From Archilochus colubris (taxonomy: Eukaryota > Chordata > Aves > Apodiformes > Trochilidae), in NCBI GenBank assembly GCA_023079485.1, contig CM041090.1, positions 37,970,874 through 38,034,873 of the forward strand: 64,000 bases of DNA, read 5' to 3'. This document shows positions 53,431-64,000 of the stretch, one piece after another. The stretch's first letter is position 1. Each line of letters opens with the position of its first letter. A program made the translations under genes and the position numbers. A model generated the notes under the pieces. The model was not told where the DNA came from, made no database searches, and worked only from the letters and a program-made list of their open reading frames with translations.

Positions 53431-53920
53431 ATACCTTTGACTTCCTTTTAAATGAATTTCCTACTTAGCCTTGACAAATGTTTTCAGTATCTTAAGTTAA
53501 AATACAAAGCATTTCATCTTCTTTCATTCCTTGGAAGAATACATTATTAGAATTGCTGCAAGAGCCTATGTGTGTTTTCAATGCTATGGTTGCAGCTTCT
53601 GTTTTTCTTACCCATGTTCTAAATATGTTGTTTTTGTAAAATGTTATGATATGCTCTTGCTAAACTGGCACTTAGAAGCAGCATAAAAACCATCTTAAAG
53701 CAGTGTGTCAAGTTAATACAAAATCTGTGAGAGAGCATCTAAACTTAGAGTTGAGAGCTTTCAGCCTCCGAGATAAACAAAGCAACCTGTATTCCTATAA
53801 AGAGGAATTCTTTATTGTGGCAATAAAAGCTGGATTTGAGTTAAAGGCAGTGTTCTTAGATTAGCTGTTATACACATGTTTATACAATTTTTCAAATAAA
53901 CATTTTTATTAATTTTACAT
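53431..53920 (+). other. SIX6OS1: SIX6OS1 3' UTR
   Basis: About 490 bases of AT-rich sequence between the stop codon and the poly(A) signals. No other feature is seen. Confidence 0.65.
53822..53900 (+). terminator. SIX6OS1: SIX6OS1 polyadenylation signals
   Basis: Two canonical AATAAA hexamers, at 53822-53827 and 53895-53900. The second is followed by AT-rich and then GT-containing sequence (about 53925-53945), which suits cleavage near 53915-53925. Either could be used. Confidence 0.65.
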
Positions 53921-55808
53921 GAATTTGTGCAGGTGTTTCTTCAGAGCTGATGTGAAATAATGTTGCAGTTGTAATACTTAACCTTTAATTTCTGTTTTTC
54001 TAACTTGAGACACTGAAGGCAAGTTCCTTCCTCTTCCTCTTACCTTTCAAAAAAAAAGGTAACAGTCTAACAACTGTGGTCAGTGCATATCTATCCAGCA
54101 GTTTTCCACAAATGGTTTTCCTCATGGAATGGTTGGCTGTGGAGACAGTACCAGGGTTACTCAGCAAAAAAACAGTCTGTTCTGAGCCACCGTAGCACTG
54201 TGTCCTGTGGATCCCTCAGAACCATCTCCAGAAACAGCAGTTCCACGTTTATGGCCTTGGAAGGAAATACCAGGTCCCTTCTGGGCTTTTTTTCTCTTTT
54301 TCCTGTTATGTATGAAATAGAGGATACTCATTTTTGAAATTCCTTTTGACATTTTAAAGACAAATGGATTTATCAGTCTCTAATTACAAAGTAAAGAGCC
54401 TGATGGACAGCAGGCAAATGAAATGCTGAAAGGGAGGCAAAAGAAATAAAGAGCACATCATTCAGCAGACTTCACAGAAGACATTGCAAGTGCACAGTCT
54501 CCAGAAGAACACATGAATTGAGTGGAACAAGCTGACAAAAAGCATCCTACTAGTACAGTCTGCACAGTCTGCCAATGAAATGTCAGCTAAGTCCAGAGGA
54601 GAGTGGAGTCCTCTTCCCTCTGCTGAGATGCAAAGCTCCACATCACCAGAAGCTTGGTTACCTGTGCCACTGCTCCTTTTCTGCCACACTCCAGCCCTAG
54701 GACTGTTTCTGTGCAGCACAGCTTCTCCTTAATTGCTTGTGCCTAGAGACTGGTGTAAGTTGGATTGATTTATTTTTTTAACTGGAAGGGAATTCAGGAA
54801 GTTTTAGTAAAATGCTACTGAGAAGCAGCTAGTAAGAAGTGAGACACATGCATTTGGTTATCTTTATGCTCTCTAAAAGTGTGTTTCCATACTAAATCTA
54901 TTTTAAGCAGCTTTTCTTTTCTACTGCTTTCCTTCCAGTCTGAAAAACATGAGCTCCAGGGAAGTTTGAGAGCCTACCTGTGTTATTTGGGGCAGTGTTT
55001 TAGGGCATGCTGCTGGCAGATATTCTGAGATCATTGGGAATGCTGCAAAGTAGAATTTTGTTTGCTCTGTTATTCCCTAGCTGAAACTTTCTTCCCTGTC
55101 TGCTGGTGAACCATGTCAGTCCTGTCTCTGACCTGACAGCCTGGTAGTCAGGGGGAGAGACCATAGAATCTTGGTGGGTGTTTAACAAATTGGGTAGACT
55201 GATTAATAACAGAAAAGAGAAAGCTACTTCAGAAAAGGCTCGGGATTCAGGAAAGTAACTCACTATTTGGGGTAGTTTCCTGAGACCTAAGACCATGAAC
55301 TGCTTTCAAACATGCACTGGTATTTTTCATTAGTATCTGTCAGATGTTGTCTGCAAATGATTCCTTGCTTCTCTGCTTATAAAATCATGAGCAGTCACGT
55401 TGCTGGAGCATGTGTCCCATCCACAAGTGTCATTTTGTTTTGTTATTTACATACCCACCTGACCACATCCATCTCAGGTCTGAAGCCATGGAGAGATCTT
55501 GTCAGCAGAGTGGGGGCTGCTTCAGACTCAAGTGCTGGTTGCTCATTACCACTTGTTTTTTGCAGCTACTGCCTCCGGGGTGCAGAGGCATCAATGGGCT
55601 CTGCACTAACTCCTTGTTCCAAGGTCAGGAAATTTAAACTGCAGCACTGTTGAACGTGTGGAAAGCTCCTTTACCCAACTCTGGTCTCCAGTGGATGAGG
55701 AACAGGTATTACACACATGACAACAACTTAACCAGGGACCAGGAACTTCCAGCAGTGGGGTAGCAGTGGCAGCTGGGAGCTGTCATCTCTTAAAGCAGTG
55801 CAGCTGCC
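53921..55808. other. Intergenic DNA downstream of SIX6OS1, no gene
   Basis: Only short open frames without domains or splice support are seen. In human the next gene on this side is PPM1A, and none of its exons is recognisable here. Confidence 0.6.
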
Positions 55809-56624
55809 TGTCCTGGTTTGGGCCAGGATAAAGGTGATTTTCTGTCTTGTACTTTTGCTTTTAGCTAAGTCTCTTGTAAGTAGATGCACTTGCTGAAATT
55901 AACAGCAAGTTTCTCAGACAGTGTCTGCTTCTAGGACTGATAACACTTGATGTTTATAGTTACTGCTAGAGACTGGTGTGCAGAGCCAAGGACACTGCTC
56001 AGCTCTGAGGAACATTTTACCCTCCAGGAGGATAAAGAGGTCCCACCTGCAGCCCTCCTTTGGGGAGGAACAGACAAGATAGATGCCAGAATTGACCAAA
56101 CAGAGTATTCCATCCCATACACATCATACTCAGTATAAACTTGAGGGATCACGAGGGCCAAGCCAGATTTCCTGCTTCCAGCTTCCAGCTGCCTGCCCTT
56201 CCTGCCTTTCCTGCTTCCCTTCCTTCACCCGGCATCCTGGGAGGATTCCTTCCCTTCCTCTGCCTGTGTTCCTGATCCATCCCAGCCCATATCTGCGTGT
56301 TCCTGCCTCCAGCTCCCAACTGCTGCTGACTCCAGGATTCCAGCCTGGACTTTCCCAGGGCTGCCCTGCAGCCTTGGTGGTGACCTGAGAGTTATTGGGG
56401 GAAAAGGGGGGAGGAATGTGGTTTCCATTTTCCTGTATATTTGTATAGATTTAGTAATTTTTCCTATTTATCATTACTGTTTCATTTAAGTTGTGTAGTT
56501 TAGTTTCCAACCCATCAGTCTCTCTCCCTCATTCTCTCTCCTTTCTTTATCAAGGAGGAGAGAGAGATTAATAGAGAGCATCTGTTACTCAGTTTAATTG
56601 CCAGGCCAGTGTTAAACCCTGACA
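55809..56624 (+). mobile_element. Solo LTR of an endogenous retrovirus-like element
   Basis: An 816-base unit that starts TGTCCTGGTTTGGG and ends TTAAACCCTGACA, so it has TG...CA ends with imperfect inverted repeats. A TATAAA lies at 56134-56139, shortly after a CCATCCCATACACATCATACT stretch, as expected for the U3 end in plus orientation. The layout resembles LTRs that I associate with songbird ERVs (from memory, not searched). The six-base flanks GCTGCC and CCTGCA share only CTGC, so the target duplication is imperfect. No gag, pol or env sequence flanks it, which points to a solo LTR left by recombination. Confidence 0.65.
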
Positions 56625-57848
56625 CCTGCAGAGATGGTTTCACTGTGTACTTCTACCATGAATCCTTGGAGCTGGGGGTTGCTTTTTTTGTTCTGTCCTT
56701 GTTTTGCATGCTCAGGTTTGCAGCTGAGCCCTAAGGTAATAACAATTAAAAACTCTCTTAAATAAGCAGAGCAGGGATTTGACTTTGAATCTTGTGTGAG
56801 TACTCTGGCCAGAAGGTAAATGTTTACTCAGGGCCCTGATACTTTTATGGTTCCATTTAAGTTTTTAATTATGTTTTTGACAGAAAGCTTCTTAAGTTGC
56901 AAATTCTTTCTAAAAGTGAGAAGCCTGTCTGGCTCAGTGTTAGGTCTGGGCTGGTTAAATATGTTAAAATGGTAGGAAATATTGTGACATTTGAGTAAAT
57001 ATTTTTTCTTATTTTGTTGAGTGCCAGTTTTGGACCATGAAGAACTAAATTTATACTCTTACCTGCTGCTGCCAGGAGGAAGATGCTGATGCCTGCCAGA
57101 GAAATAATGTCTCTGTGGAGATGCCATTTTTCTGATTGAAAAACCAAACAAGCAACACAACAAACCACATTTAACCACATTTGCTGTGTTGTACAAAGTG
57201 GTCTTCCAGTAAAACAAATAACCATTATAATTTGTAAGGTGGAACAACACTTGGACTACAGCCCCATCTACCATTTTACTGTTGACTTTACTGGTGCTGA
57301 AATGTTGTGCAGGCTTATAAACAGTCCAGGGTATCTGGATAATGAATAGGCAACAGCTGAACAGGTTTGGTGCTAAAAAATGAATTAAGAAACTAGGAAG
57401 TAAAGACTATTAAAAACTACTAAAACCTGACTTCCAGCAGTTGTGAAAGCTGGAATTTATTTTAATAATTTATTTTAATAATGTCATTTTATGGCATTAG
57501 CCATTTAGTACTTTCACTTTATGGCTCACACACCATCTTTGATAGAGAATTAGACATTCATCAAACTGTTCCCACTCAAAAATCCAGTTACCAGTTAAGA
57601 CCAATTTAATAATTTTCTGTAACTTCAGTCTTAAGTCCATCAATACAGAACATACATGCACAGCAAAACTCTTTAGGACAAATTTCATTGTGCTGTAACT
57701 TTTCAGTGTTCAGGTATGTCTGAGGCATGTGATAGGATTAAAACTGGTTCTTTACCATATTAATTTTTCAGTGATGATATTGTGTGAATACTTTGAAGGG
57801 GAGAGGGGAAATGTGTATGGCATCACAGTGTAGGTTCATCTCATCTGA
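56625..57848. other. Intergenic DNA, no gene
   Basis: Ordinary AT-rich sequence between the LTR and the next CR1 fragment. No supported gene, RNA or repeat is seen. Confidence 0.6.
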
Positions 57849-57961
57849 TTGGCACTCAGTGCCATGGTCTAGCAACTGCAACGGTGGTTCAAGGGTTGGA
57901 CTCGATGATCTATGAGGTCCCTTCCAACCCAGCCAATTCTATGATTCTATGATTCTATGAT
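57849..57961 (+). mobile_element. CR1 retroposon fragment (3' end)
   Basis: A 5'-truncated CR1 with the 3' UTR line (GGTTGGACTCGATGATCTA, GGTCCCTTCCAACCC) and about three copies of ATTCTATG at the end (57937-57961). It carries the same TTGGCACTCAGTGCCATGG segment as the copy at 48951, so both look like the same subfamily. Confidence 0.92.
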
Positions 57962-60900
57962 TGGTCTCTTATTTTATGTTCAATATATCAAAAGCAACCA
58001 GAATTCTGGGCTGGAAAGTTTGCAGTGATGGGAGTGGCACAAAACTGAGTCCCAGCTCGCAGTGTTGGTTAGAGAAGTGTAAGCAGTGGTTCTGTTTCTA
58101 GCTACCTCTTCAGATTAAAGGTAGAGTGCACAATGTATCATCTGGTTCTTTAAACATCAAACAGTTCACTAAAACTCTGGTTTCAGGTGCCACTGTTTAC
58201 AGCCCAAGTTGCATTCTTCTCATATAACTCAAGGAAATTGCTGCACTGAACCCCCCTGAGATTCTCTGTGTGGTTGTCTTGTGTGTTTAGGGCCCTATAC
58301 AAGAAAAAAATTCAATTTAATTGAATTCAAACAATAGAATTCAAACTTCATGGTGGGAGTCAAGGGGCATCACTGCATATACATGGTTAAATGGAAATTT
58401 TGGGGGCAGGAGGAGAGGAATCATTGCTTCCTAAGAAAACAGCCTTATACTACAGCATTAATTTGCTTAAGCATTTAAAGGAAATAAGGTTTAAGTGCTA
58501 CTTATTGTAACAGATTGGAATGTGTAGACTTATGGTATTAGATGGCAGTAATCTCCCCAGTGCAAGGCTGATTGCATGGGTAGCAAGAGTTGGCTAATCC
58601 TTGTCAGCCAGTGGCATAAAACATGGATTAGTTTTTCATTTACTGCAACTGAGTGGGTCATTAGGATCCAAAGACACTAATGAGCCTGAACAGGCAATTG
58701 GATTCTGGTTTCAAAGTTACAGGCTAGTTTAAAAGATTGTGCCTTTCAATGATTTAAAACATGATGTTTCAGTGACCTTTTTCCTGAAGAAAAAAAAAAA
58801 AAAAGAAATGAATGAAGGACATAACCGTGGAACACAAACCTGGAATGTTGACTTTTTCTCTTCAAACTTGAGTTGTTGCCAGATTTGTTGCCTCAGAGGC
58901 TGAATGGCTCATTTAGAAATATCTCTGTTGCCTTGCTTTTATGTTCTGCTCTTGATGTCTCCAGAGTTGACACAAGTCACATGCAATCAAGTCTGTGTTC
59001 CTGGTGGACAGGCACTGTCCTAATATTCTCTGACTCACACCCAGGTTGTTTGCAGCTCAGCAGTTCTGCTTCCAGACACATCACTTTGTGTTCTGATGCT
59101 AACATCTTGCTGAGAAATTGCCTCTTGGCACACTCTTTCTCTAATCCTGTACCTTGCTTGATTTGATGTGAAGATGATGCTCTTTTTTAGCACTTGCAAC
59201 ACATTACCTTTGGAAAGGTAAAGTTTCCCCCACTTTGCTACATCCCAGATTTTCTTCCTTTCAGTAATCACTTGAATTCAGCAGTAATAGTTGGTTTGTG
59301 TTTGGTTTCATTAAAACCAAAAGACGCTGCAAAAAAAAGGTATAAAAGAAAACATATAAAGATGGACTTTTCCATGTTAGTAGAATGTTTAAACGTATTC
59401 AGAAGGCAAATATTTTAACTATTATTATACCCCAGGAGAAATAATGTCAAATGTTTGAATAACGTGAACTTTATTCTCTGTATTGTACCACAATCCATAA
59501 AGCAGCCATAATATTATTTCACACAGCACAGGAATAATAACTCCCTTATCCTCTGAGATTTGAGTTGGGCAAAATCAGAAGTAGTACAGGGCTGAGGAAA
59601 AGAAGTTCTTGCTAGTGGGGAACCAGCTGCTGTGACTGGTGGGAAACTTGGGAGCTGACAGTCCATGAAGCTTGGTAGTTGACAGTCCATAGAGAAACTC
59701 AGTTTGGAGCTTGCAGTTCTTATCTGCTCCCTTCTGCCTTGAGCTAAGCTTGGTCTCTTGCTGCTTTTTTCTTTTTCTCCAGGCACGTGTTTGGCTGGTT
59801 TTACTATTTCCACAAAATGCAGGATGCTGTGATCAGTGATGTCACTCACTGCCACGGCTGCAAAGGACTCAAGTCTAGAAGCCACGGGCATCAGTAGTGC
59901 TTAAAAATGTTTCCTAACAATTATCCACTAAATCCTTTGTTAGTAAATTTCCATTACATTTCAGGGAGGTGCTGAGCCTTTGAAGCACTGGACCCAGTAC
60001 ACAAGCAGGACTGGTGTGTGCCACAGTTTTGTGCCTTGTGGGTTGACAAATGGTACCAGATAAAGCACAGACTTCAAGGCATTGTTTGTCTGTTTGGTTT
60101 GGGTTTTTTGTTTGGTTTTTTTTGAGGGTTGTTTGATGTTTTTTTACTTGGAAGTCTTTCTGTAAACACTTCACCAGTTGTTTCTCACAGTTACATATAT
60201 TGAAGGAGTTCTCCCATGCATCTGCCTGTTTTATTTTACTCCCTGTTTCTTTTTTCTCCCTTCTGAGAGCTGGAAGGGGCCCTCAGAAAGCTCCCAGTTA
60301 TTACCAGTGTAATCTCAGAGGTGAGATGGTAAAGGAGAGCTCTGAGCACCCATCCTTTGCCACTGCTGCTGTTTTGCCATGCAGAATGCAGCCTCTTAGG
60401 TAGTTTTTTTCCCACCTTGAACTAATTCTTGTGACTCATCATCAGAGGACAAAGAGCAGTGGAGTTCTGCTAGAAAAGATGTCAATCACAGGTGGTGTGG
60501 AACATGAACACTGCCCCTCAGAGGTGCTTTTAAACCCACAATGCCCATCCACCCAGAACACTGAGAAGAAGCTGGTTCTTTGAAGCAGGTCATGACTTTA
60601 TGTAAACATCCACTTTACTTTGGATTGTGCTCTTACTGGGTCTCAAAGTAACAGTCAGCTTTTTTGCTAGCACAGGAGAAGCATCCTGATCACAGAGCCA
60701 GAGTGGTGGCTGTTGGATAGGTTTTTTTCTGCCTTAGGCTAATTTCAGAGACCTGAGAACTGTGACAGTGACTCTACACTGTGGGGTTGATGTTGTTGCT
60801 CATTGTATTTCTCATTTGTGAGTTACAAATTAATCCCAGTGACAAAAAATTACAATTTGCTGAGTGGGTGGTGCCTTATGTGGTAAAAATATAGTGGTAT

Positions 60901-61384
60901 TGTAACTTGTAGGCAGAGCTGTACCAAAATCAGCAATTGTAATGACAATTTTATAAAGAATTGCTAAAAACCCCCAATAATTTGGTGGACAGAAGAGTAT
61001 AATTGTTCTTATCACTCTTTTAAGTAGTTCTGAGATATTCCTGGTGCTTATCAACAGGATGCACTTGTGTTGCACTGGAATGTATCTGTTTGCATTAGTT
61101 GATTTTATTGGCACAGTCACTGAGCATCTCTCAATCCCCAGGAACATAACAAGGAACTGAGTCTGGGGTCCAATTGCTGGGGAAGGTTGGATTGTTTTAT
61201 ACTTCCCACAGGTTTAGCAAACAGGATCACAAACAAAAATATTAGCTCAGGTCTTCTGGAACTGTTGCTAATGCCTGAACTGCTGGATCATCTGTGAGCA
61301 TGTAAAGGATGTTTATTCTCTTTGTTGTCAACAGGAGTATTTCCAAGAGCTACACATCCACGTAAAAGAAATTAAAATATTCAT
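57962..61384. other. Intergenic DNA, no gene
   Basis: No supported gene. A 24-base unit is duplicated in tandem at 59647-59694 (CTTGG...GACAGTCCAT twice). A poly(A)-like run lies at 58790-58804 without an attached retroposon. The open frames have no recognisable domains. Confidence 0.6.
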
Positions 61385-61890
61385 CATAGAATCACAGAAT
61401 GTCAGGTTGGAAGGGACCTCAAGGATCATCTGGTCCAACCCTTCCAATATTATTGTTTATCTGAGATGGCCCAGCACCCACTCAGGCTGAGACTTCAAAC
61501 TTTCCAAAGTGGGGGAATCCACCACTTCCCCTGGGAGACCATTCCAATGTCTGACTGTCCTCATGGTGAAAAATTTACCTTTTCTGCTCAAATGCAATCT
61601 CCCCAGGAGCAACTTGTGCCCATTGCCCCTTGTCTTGTCCATGGGGCTCCATGTAAACAGGGAGTCTCCATCTTCTTTGTAGTACTGGAACATGGTAATA
61701 AGGTCTCCTCTAAGCCCTCTCCTCCCAAGGCTGAACAAGCCCAATCTTCTCAGCCTCTCCTCACATGGCAGGTGCTCCAGTCCTCTGATCATCCTCCTGG
61801 CTCTTCTCTGGGCTCTCTCCAGTCTGTCTGCATCCTTTTTGTACAGCAGGGACCAAAGCTGGATGCAATACTCCAGGCACAATTCTCTGG
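61385..61890 (-). mobile_element. CR1 retroposon fragment with ORF2 C-terminus
   Basis: An antisense CR1 truncated at its 5' end. The minus strand encodes the last ~140 residues of ORF2 ([52 protein letters not shown]) in one open frame, then a 3' UTR (GGTTGGAAGGGACCTCAAGG on plus) and octamer remnants at 61385-61400. The frame is intact over this part, so it is a fairly young copy, but it cannot be autonomous. Confidence 0.93.
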
Positions 61891-64000
61891 CAAGCACCGA
61901 GTAGAGTGGGATGATGACTAATGATGAATAATGGTTGGCAAGAGGTGTCTGTGCTAGCACCAAGGGACCATTAGAGTTTCTTTTCTGAAGAATCAGAAAT
62001 GCTGCATCAGTGATGAGTTACAGATCAGCTCCCTTCTGCCTGTGTCAGTACAATATCCTGGGGTTGCTGGGGCATGGCACATCCATACACACCACCCCTT
62101 TGTGTCCAGGTGCTGATGTTGGAGAAGGAGGAAGGCAGAGGCTGAGCTAAACAGAAGAATTCCTGTGTTACCAAAAATGGCTTAAGTGTTACCTTGAGCA
62201 TCTCTGTAATGCTCAGCAAAAGCAGAGGGCTGGGGTTTGTCTTTTCCAGTATGTAAATGCCCCTTTCCCAGGAGCAGGAGGATGGCAGCAGCATATGGAG
62301 CTTTGCTGCTTATGGCAGGGAGCTCACACTCTGCAGTGGCAGCACTGAAGCACAGAGCACTTTACATCACAACGAGAAAAAGGAAATGCTCCAGTGGATC
62401 CTGTATGTATTTCAGTTCCCTTTGCTGAGTTTTATCTGAGCTGACACGACTGGAATAAAGTAGATTGTCAGAGGTCGGGCAGAGTGTTTTTATCATTTGC
62501 AAGTATTGGCATGAAATAAAATAATGATTTGAATTTCTGTTTTCTGTCTTTTGTGGCTTAGGTTGTCAGTTTTAGTGATGTTTTTGACAAGGGAGTGCTG
62601 CTGGGTTAGTGATTTCTTCCAGAGCTTCAGCAATAGTTAAGTTAACTGATATTATTATTGTATCAGGGCTGACAGCTGATGGTCAGTGCTTATATATTGT
62701 CTTTGTAAACTACAAACCTCAAATGCATCTCTCCACTTTTTATGAGGTTAATGCCATGGGATCATTTGTCATGTACTTCTATTCAGACTTGGTAAAATTC
62801 TTGGTCCTTGTTAAGTTTTGTAGAAGGACTGCAGAGAACAGTTTGTGGTATTTCTTTAAAGGTAAAAATACTGTGCTGAGTGTCTCCTGAAAACTTGTGG
62901 TGTTTTGGAAATATTTAGATCTCTGCAAGTTCCTGTGCTGAAGCTGTTATTGGAGCAAAGATGTGCTTCTATTAGCCTAACACTCTTCTACTTTTATAAT
63001 ATAATCATATATAGCTGCATTATGCTATAAGTGCAATATTTGCTAAATCATTGCAATAATTGTTAAATAATTCTTACAGATAAGTCTGAGTGTTCAGGAA
63101 CTGTGCAAGGAATCAGCTAATAAAACTGAGTCTTATGCAGTCAGTTGCTCCTAAATAAAAAAAAAAAACCAGGTTGACTTTTTTATTCACCCCATGTGAG
63201 AACTGGGTGAATTTTGTGTAAATATTCCTAGCTGGGGAAACGTCACTGCTGTTACAACTGGGAAGATTGATTTAGGAGCAGTCCTTTCTGTTCTCCCTTC
63301 TGCTCTGTCAGTAAGCATGGGTTTGAATTACTTTTAGTTAAAGCTGGGAGACCTGTCCAGAGATTATCATTTATATTCCAGGAGTGTCCACAGGGTACAG
63401 CTTCATTTAGGGTCCCGTTGTGTTATGCACAATGGGAGAGAGTCCAAGCCTTCAATGTTTTACAGTTTAAGAAGACAGGACAGACAATGTTGGGCTGGAT
63501 CACGAGATGCTGAGTGCTTCCTACAGGTCCTGAGTGTGTCTGGTTTCCAGTGAAGCCACTGGGAGGGAGTTATGATTGCTTAGTGCCACTCAGTACCAGT
63601 CAGTCTGTTCCATCAAGCCTGTAGGACTCATTTAAAAGAAAATATCAACTAAAATAATAAAGAATAAGCAAAGTCCCATGCCATTTTCAGAGGAGAAAAA
63701 GCCTTAAAATAAACATTGGGCATGTGGACAACATGATAGCTGGAGATAAAGGGGAATTCTTCTCACTGGCCAGATTTTGTTAGGGTGTCCTGTGATGGCA
63801 TCGGGCACCAAATTGAAACTGGGCCCTTTCCACTAGATCGATGTTCCTGACAATCTGTACCCTGAACAGACTTGTCAGCAGGAGCTTAAGCTGGGAGAAA
63901 TTTATAAAATCTGAAAACCAGCAGCTTTCGGTGTTGAGCATGCATGTCAGTCTTGAAAAGATGGATGAAAGAGCAAATCTGATGAGGGAGAGAGAGGCAA
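61891..64000. other. Intergenic DNA to the window end, no gene
   Basis: Mixed sequence with short open frames only. I see no splice-supported exon, RNA gene or recognisable repeat element. Confidence 0.6.

Noticed and set aside
55809..56624. A full-length endogenous retrovirus around the LTR.
   Set aside because: No second LTR and no gag, pol or env-like frame was found on either side.
61457..61963. A 168-codon minus-strand frame as a host gene.
   Set aside because: It is the C-terminal end of CR1 ORF2, part of a truncated LINE.

Overview
The window looks like avian nuclear DNA, probably from a songbird. The evidence is four CR1 retroposon fragments with the typical 3' octamer repeats (ATTCTATG), a lone LTR of a type I associate with passerine endogenous retroviruses, long introns, CpG-rich promoters and vertebrate-type GT-AG splicing. 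Nothing in it is bacterial or plasmid-like. The species call is inference.

Two protein-coding genes can be rebuilt, and they stand head to head. SIX6 (Optx2, an eye-field and pituitary homeobox factor) lies on the minus strand in two coding exons (12119-12690 and 10757-10925). It encodes 246 residues, the same length as human SIX6. SIX6OS1 (C14orf39, a central-element protein of the meiotic synaptonemal complex) lies on the plus strand in 17 coding exons from 24352 to 53430. Joining them gives an uninterrupted 585-codon frame with compatible phases, against 587 residues in human. This is the order known from the amniote SIX6OS1-SIX6-SIX1-SIX4 cluster, so SIX1 and SIX4 should lie beyond the left edge.

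Layout. 1-7.4 kb: intergenic, no supported gene. 7.4-10.1 kb: region downstream of SIX6 with several candidate regulatory blocks. 10.1-13.2 kb: SIX6 with its 3' UTR, one intron holding a (CA)27 microsatellite, and a CpG-rich promoter. 13.2-24.3 kb: the spacer between the genes, with further candidate enhancers (strongest by eye at 22.05-22.64 kb) and a CpG-rich block at about 20.5-21.6 kb that is the best candidate promoter for SIX6OS1. 24.3-53.9 kb: SIX6OS1, with CR1 fragments in two introns and an exon-like open frame beside one of them. 53.9-64 kb: intergenic, with the solo LTR and two more CR1 fragments.

The two genes act in different settings: SIX6 in retina and hypothalamus-pituitary development, SIX6OS1 in germ cells. 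Their adjacency matters mainly because developmental enhancers of SIX6 may lie in the shared spacer and inside SIX6OS1. I found no unknown multi-gene system. The items most worth a second look are an unused near-copy of an exon at 35.5 kb, a possible alternative terminal exon whose acceptor abuts an antisense CR1, a coding-like antisense segment at about 40 kb, and the candidate regulatory blocks.
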